Shown piece after piece: positions 7,686 to 7,962 of a stretch of 7,962 nt of DNA. The first letter of the stretch is position 1. Each line of letters starts with the position of its first letter. The translations under genes were made by a program, and so were the position numbers. A model generated the notes under the pieces. That model saw nothing but the letters and a program-made list of their open reading frames with translations, was not told where the DNA came from and made no database searches. Source of the DNA: CAILLO01 sp964579735 (GTDB lineage: Bacteria; Bacillota; Clostridia; Saccharofermentanales; UBA5734); contig CAZOHH010000089.1 of NCBI GenBank assembly GCA_964579735.1, positions 1 through 7,962 of the forward strand, read 5' to 3'.

Positions 7686-7722
7686 AAAAAAACGACGGCG
7701 ACATGATTACCTGTCACCGTCG
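7686..7722 (-). terminator. Intrinsic terminator in the riboswitch leader
   Basis: On the minus strand CGACGGTGACA (7722-7712) and TGTCGCCGTCG (7703-7693) form an 11-bp stem with one G-U wobble around an 8-base loop, followed at once by seven Ts (7692-7686). This is a textbook rho-independent terminator. It lies between the c-di-GMP aptamer and the Ig-protein start in the same direction, so it is most simply the expression platform of the riboswitch: transcripts either stop here or continue into the gene. The aptamer's closing helix ends about 21 nt upstream of this stem. Confidence 0.88.
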
Positions 7723-7740
7723 GAGGAACCCCCGTATAAC

Positions 7741-7823
7741 GTCGGCAACTGGCTGCCATGGACTTGCGTCCGAAGGCCCTGTAGTTTTGCGCTGCCGACT
7801 TTCGTCGGGTTTGCCTTTATCGA
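7741..7823 (-). ncRNA. Cyclic-di-GMP-I (GEMM-I) riboswitch aptamer
   Basis: The minus strand carries the type-I signature in order: GATAAAGGCAAACC (7821-7808); a hairpin CCGAC-GAAA-GTCGG (7808-7795) with the GNRA tetraloop; CGCAAAACTACAGGG (7791-7777); a second hairpin GGAC-GCAA-GTCC (7771-7760); and GCCAGTTGCC (7753-7744). The closing pairing GGCAA (7815-7811) with TTGCC (7748-7744) is perfect. By hand alignment to the Vibrio Vc2 aptamer, the ligand-contacting G20 and C92 correspond to G at 7814 and C at 7745, and A47 to A at 7787. The G favours c-di-GMP over the cGAMP-sensing variant, which has A there. A perfect -10 box lies just upstream and a strong terminator just downstream, followed by the Ig-protein gene. 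The family call is from recognition, not a covariance search. Confidence 0.88.
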
Positions 7824-7844
7824 GCGGGTTTATGTGTTGAAACC

Positions 7845-7850
7845 ATTATA
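7845..7850 (-). promoter_or_regulatory. -10 box (TATAAT) of the riboswitch-Ig gene transcript
   Basis: A perfect TATAAT on the minus strand, in an AT-rich patch. Transcription would begin near 7838, about 15 nt before the aptamer's conserved 5' block, which is the right place for a riboswitch leader. I see no good -35 box at 16-18 nt, and the upstream TG is one base out of register for an extended -10. The promoter may therefore be weak or need an activator. Confidence 0.6.
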
Positions 7851-7880
7851 CATCAAAGTTCGCCAATATTCATTCATGAA

Positions 7881-7961
7881 TTATGTCACTTCGAAGTCGA
7901 AGAATCTGCCTCGCACGTCGCCCCCCTTTGTATCCCAGAAGCCGAACCGCGTTGACCACCA
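7881..7961 (-). CDS. Possible C-terminal end of an unrecognised upstream gene
   Basis: From the window edge the minus strand can be read for 26 codons to a TAA at 7883-7881. The peptide is rich in aromatic residues and ends GRFFDFEVT. Its third codon positions are mostly G or C, as in the neighbouring genes, and it stops about 30 nt before the -10 box, where an upstream gene would be expected to end. The alternative frame (to a TGA at 7872-7870) is also open but has a poorer codon pattern. The piece is too short to identify a family, and the region could be non-coding. Confidence 0.35.
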   Translation of the reverse strand, partial: WWSTRFGFWDTKGGDVRGRFFDFEVT

Positions 7962-7962
7962 C

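Noticed and set aside
7875..7962. A plus-strand gene starting with ATG at 7875 and running off the right edge.
   Set aside because: It has no Shine-Dalgarno site and an unremarkable composition, and it would overlap a better C-terminal fragment on the minus strand. All frames here are short enough to be open by chance.

Overview
The window is a GC-rich stretch of a bacterial draft genome, interrupted by one run of exactly 100 Ns. All three well-supported genes lie on the minus strand, so the biological reading order runs from high to low coordinates. Strong AAGGAG(G)-type ribosome binding sites, a transcription-terminating leader and the style of the Ig-like modules (FTIDKTAP linkers, ATDKAGNST strands) suggest a Gram-positive/Firmicutes-Mollicutes-type bacterium. 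That placement is weak and rests on recognition only.

Region by region, in reading order. (1) 7962-7881: probably the last codons of an unrecognised upstream gene. (2) 7880-7579: a 300-base regulatory leader with a perfect TATAAT box, a cyclic-di-GMP-I (GEMM-I) riboswitch aptamer, a strong intrinsic terminator and a good Shine-Dalgarno site. (3) 7578-3934: a very large exported protein built of about 15 bacterial Ig-like modules, whose 3' end is lost in the gap. (4) 3934-3733: the gap, a GC-rich terminator-like hairpin at its edge, and the start signals of the next gene. (5) 3732-1105: an 875-residue protein with a PEP-synthase/PPDK-type nucleotide-binding domain behind a degenerate KaiC/RecA-like N-terminus. 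It lacks the phosphohistidine and PEP-binding domains of true PEP synthase. (6) 1033-116: a soluble PAS-GGDEF diguanylate cyclase with an intact active-site motif and inhibitory I-site. (7) 115-1: a promoter-like region with an inverted repeat, then the first four codons of another gene.

The main theme is cyclic di-GMP. The window holds both a c-di-GMP-making enzyme and a c-di-GMP-sensing riboswitch placed to control transcription of a giant surface or secreted Ig protein. This suggests, but does not prove, a local signal-to-surface circuit. Whether the switch turns the gene on or off cannot be settled by eye. The leader does contain an alternative 9-bp helix that is mutually exclusive with the ligand-binding fold. 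The PPDK-like gene sits between the two with its own ribosome binding site, and its role is unknown.
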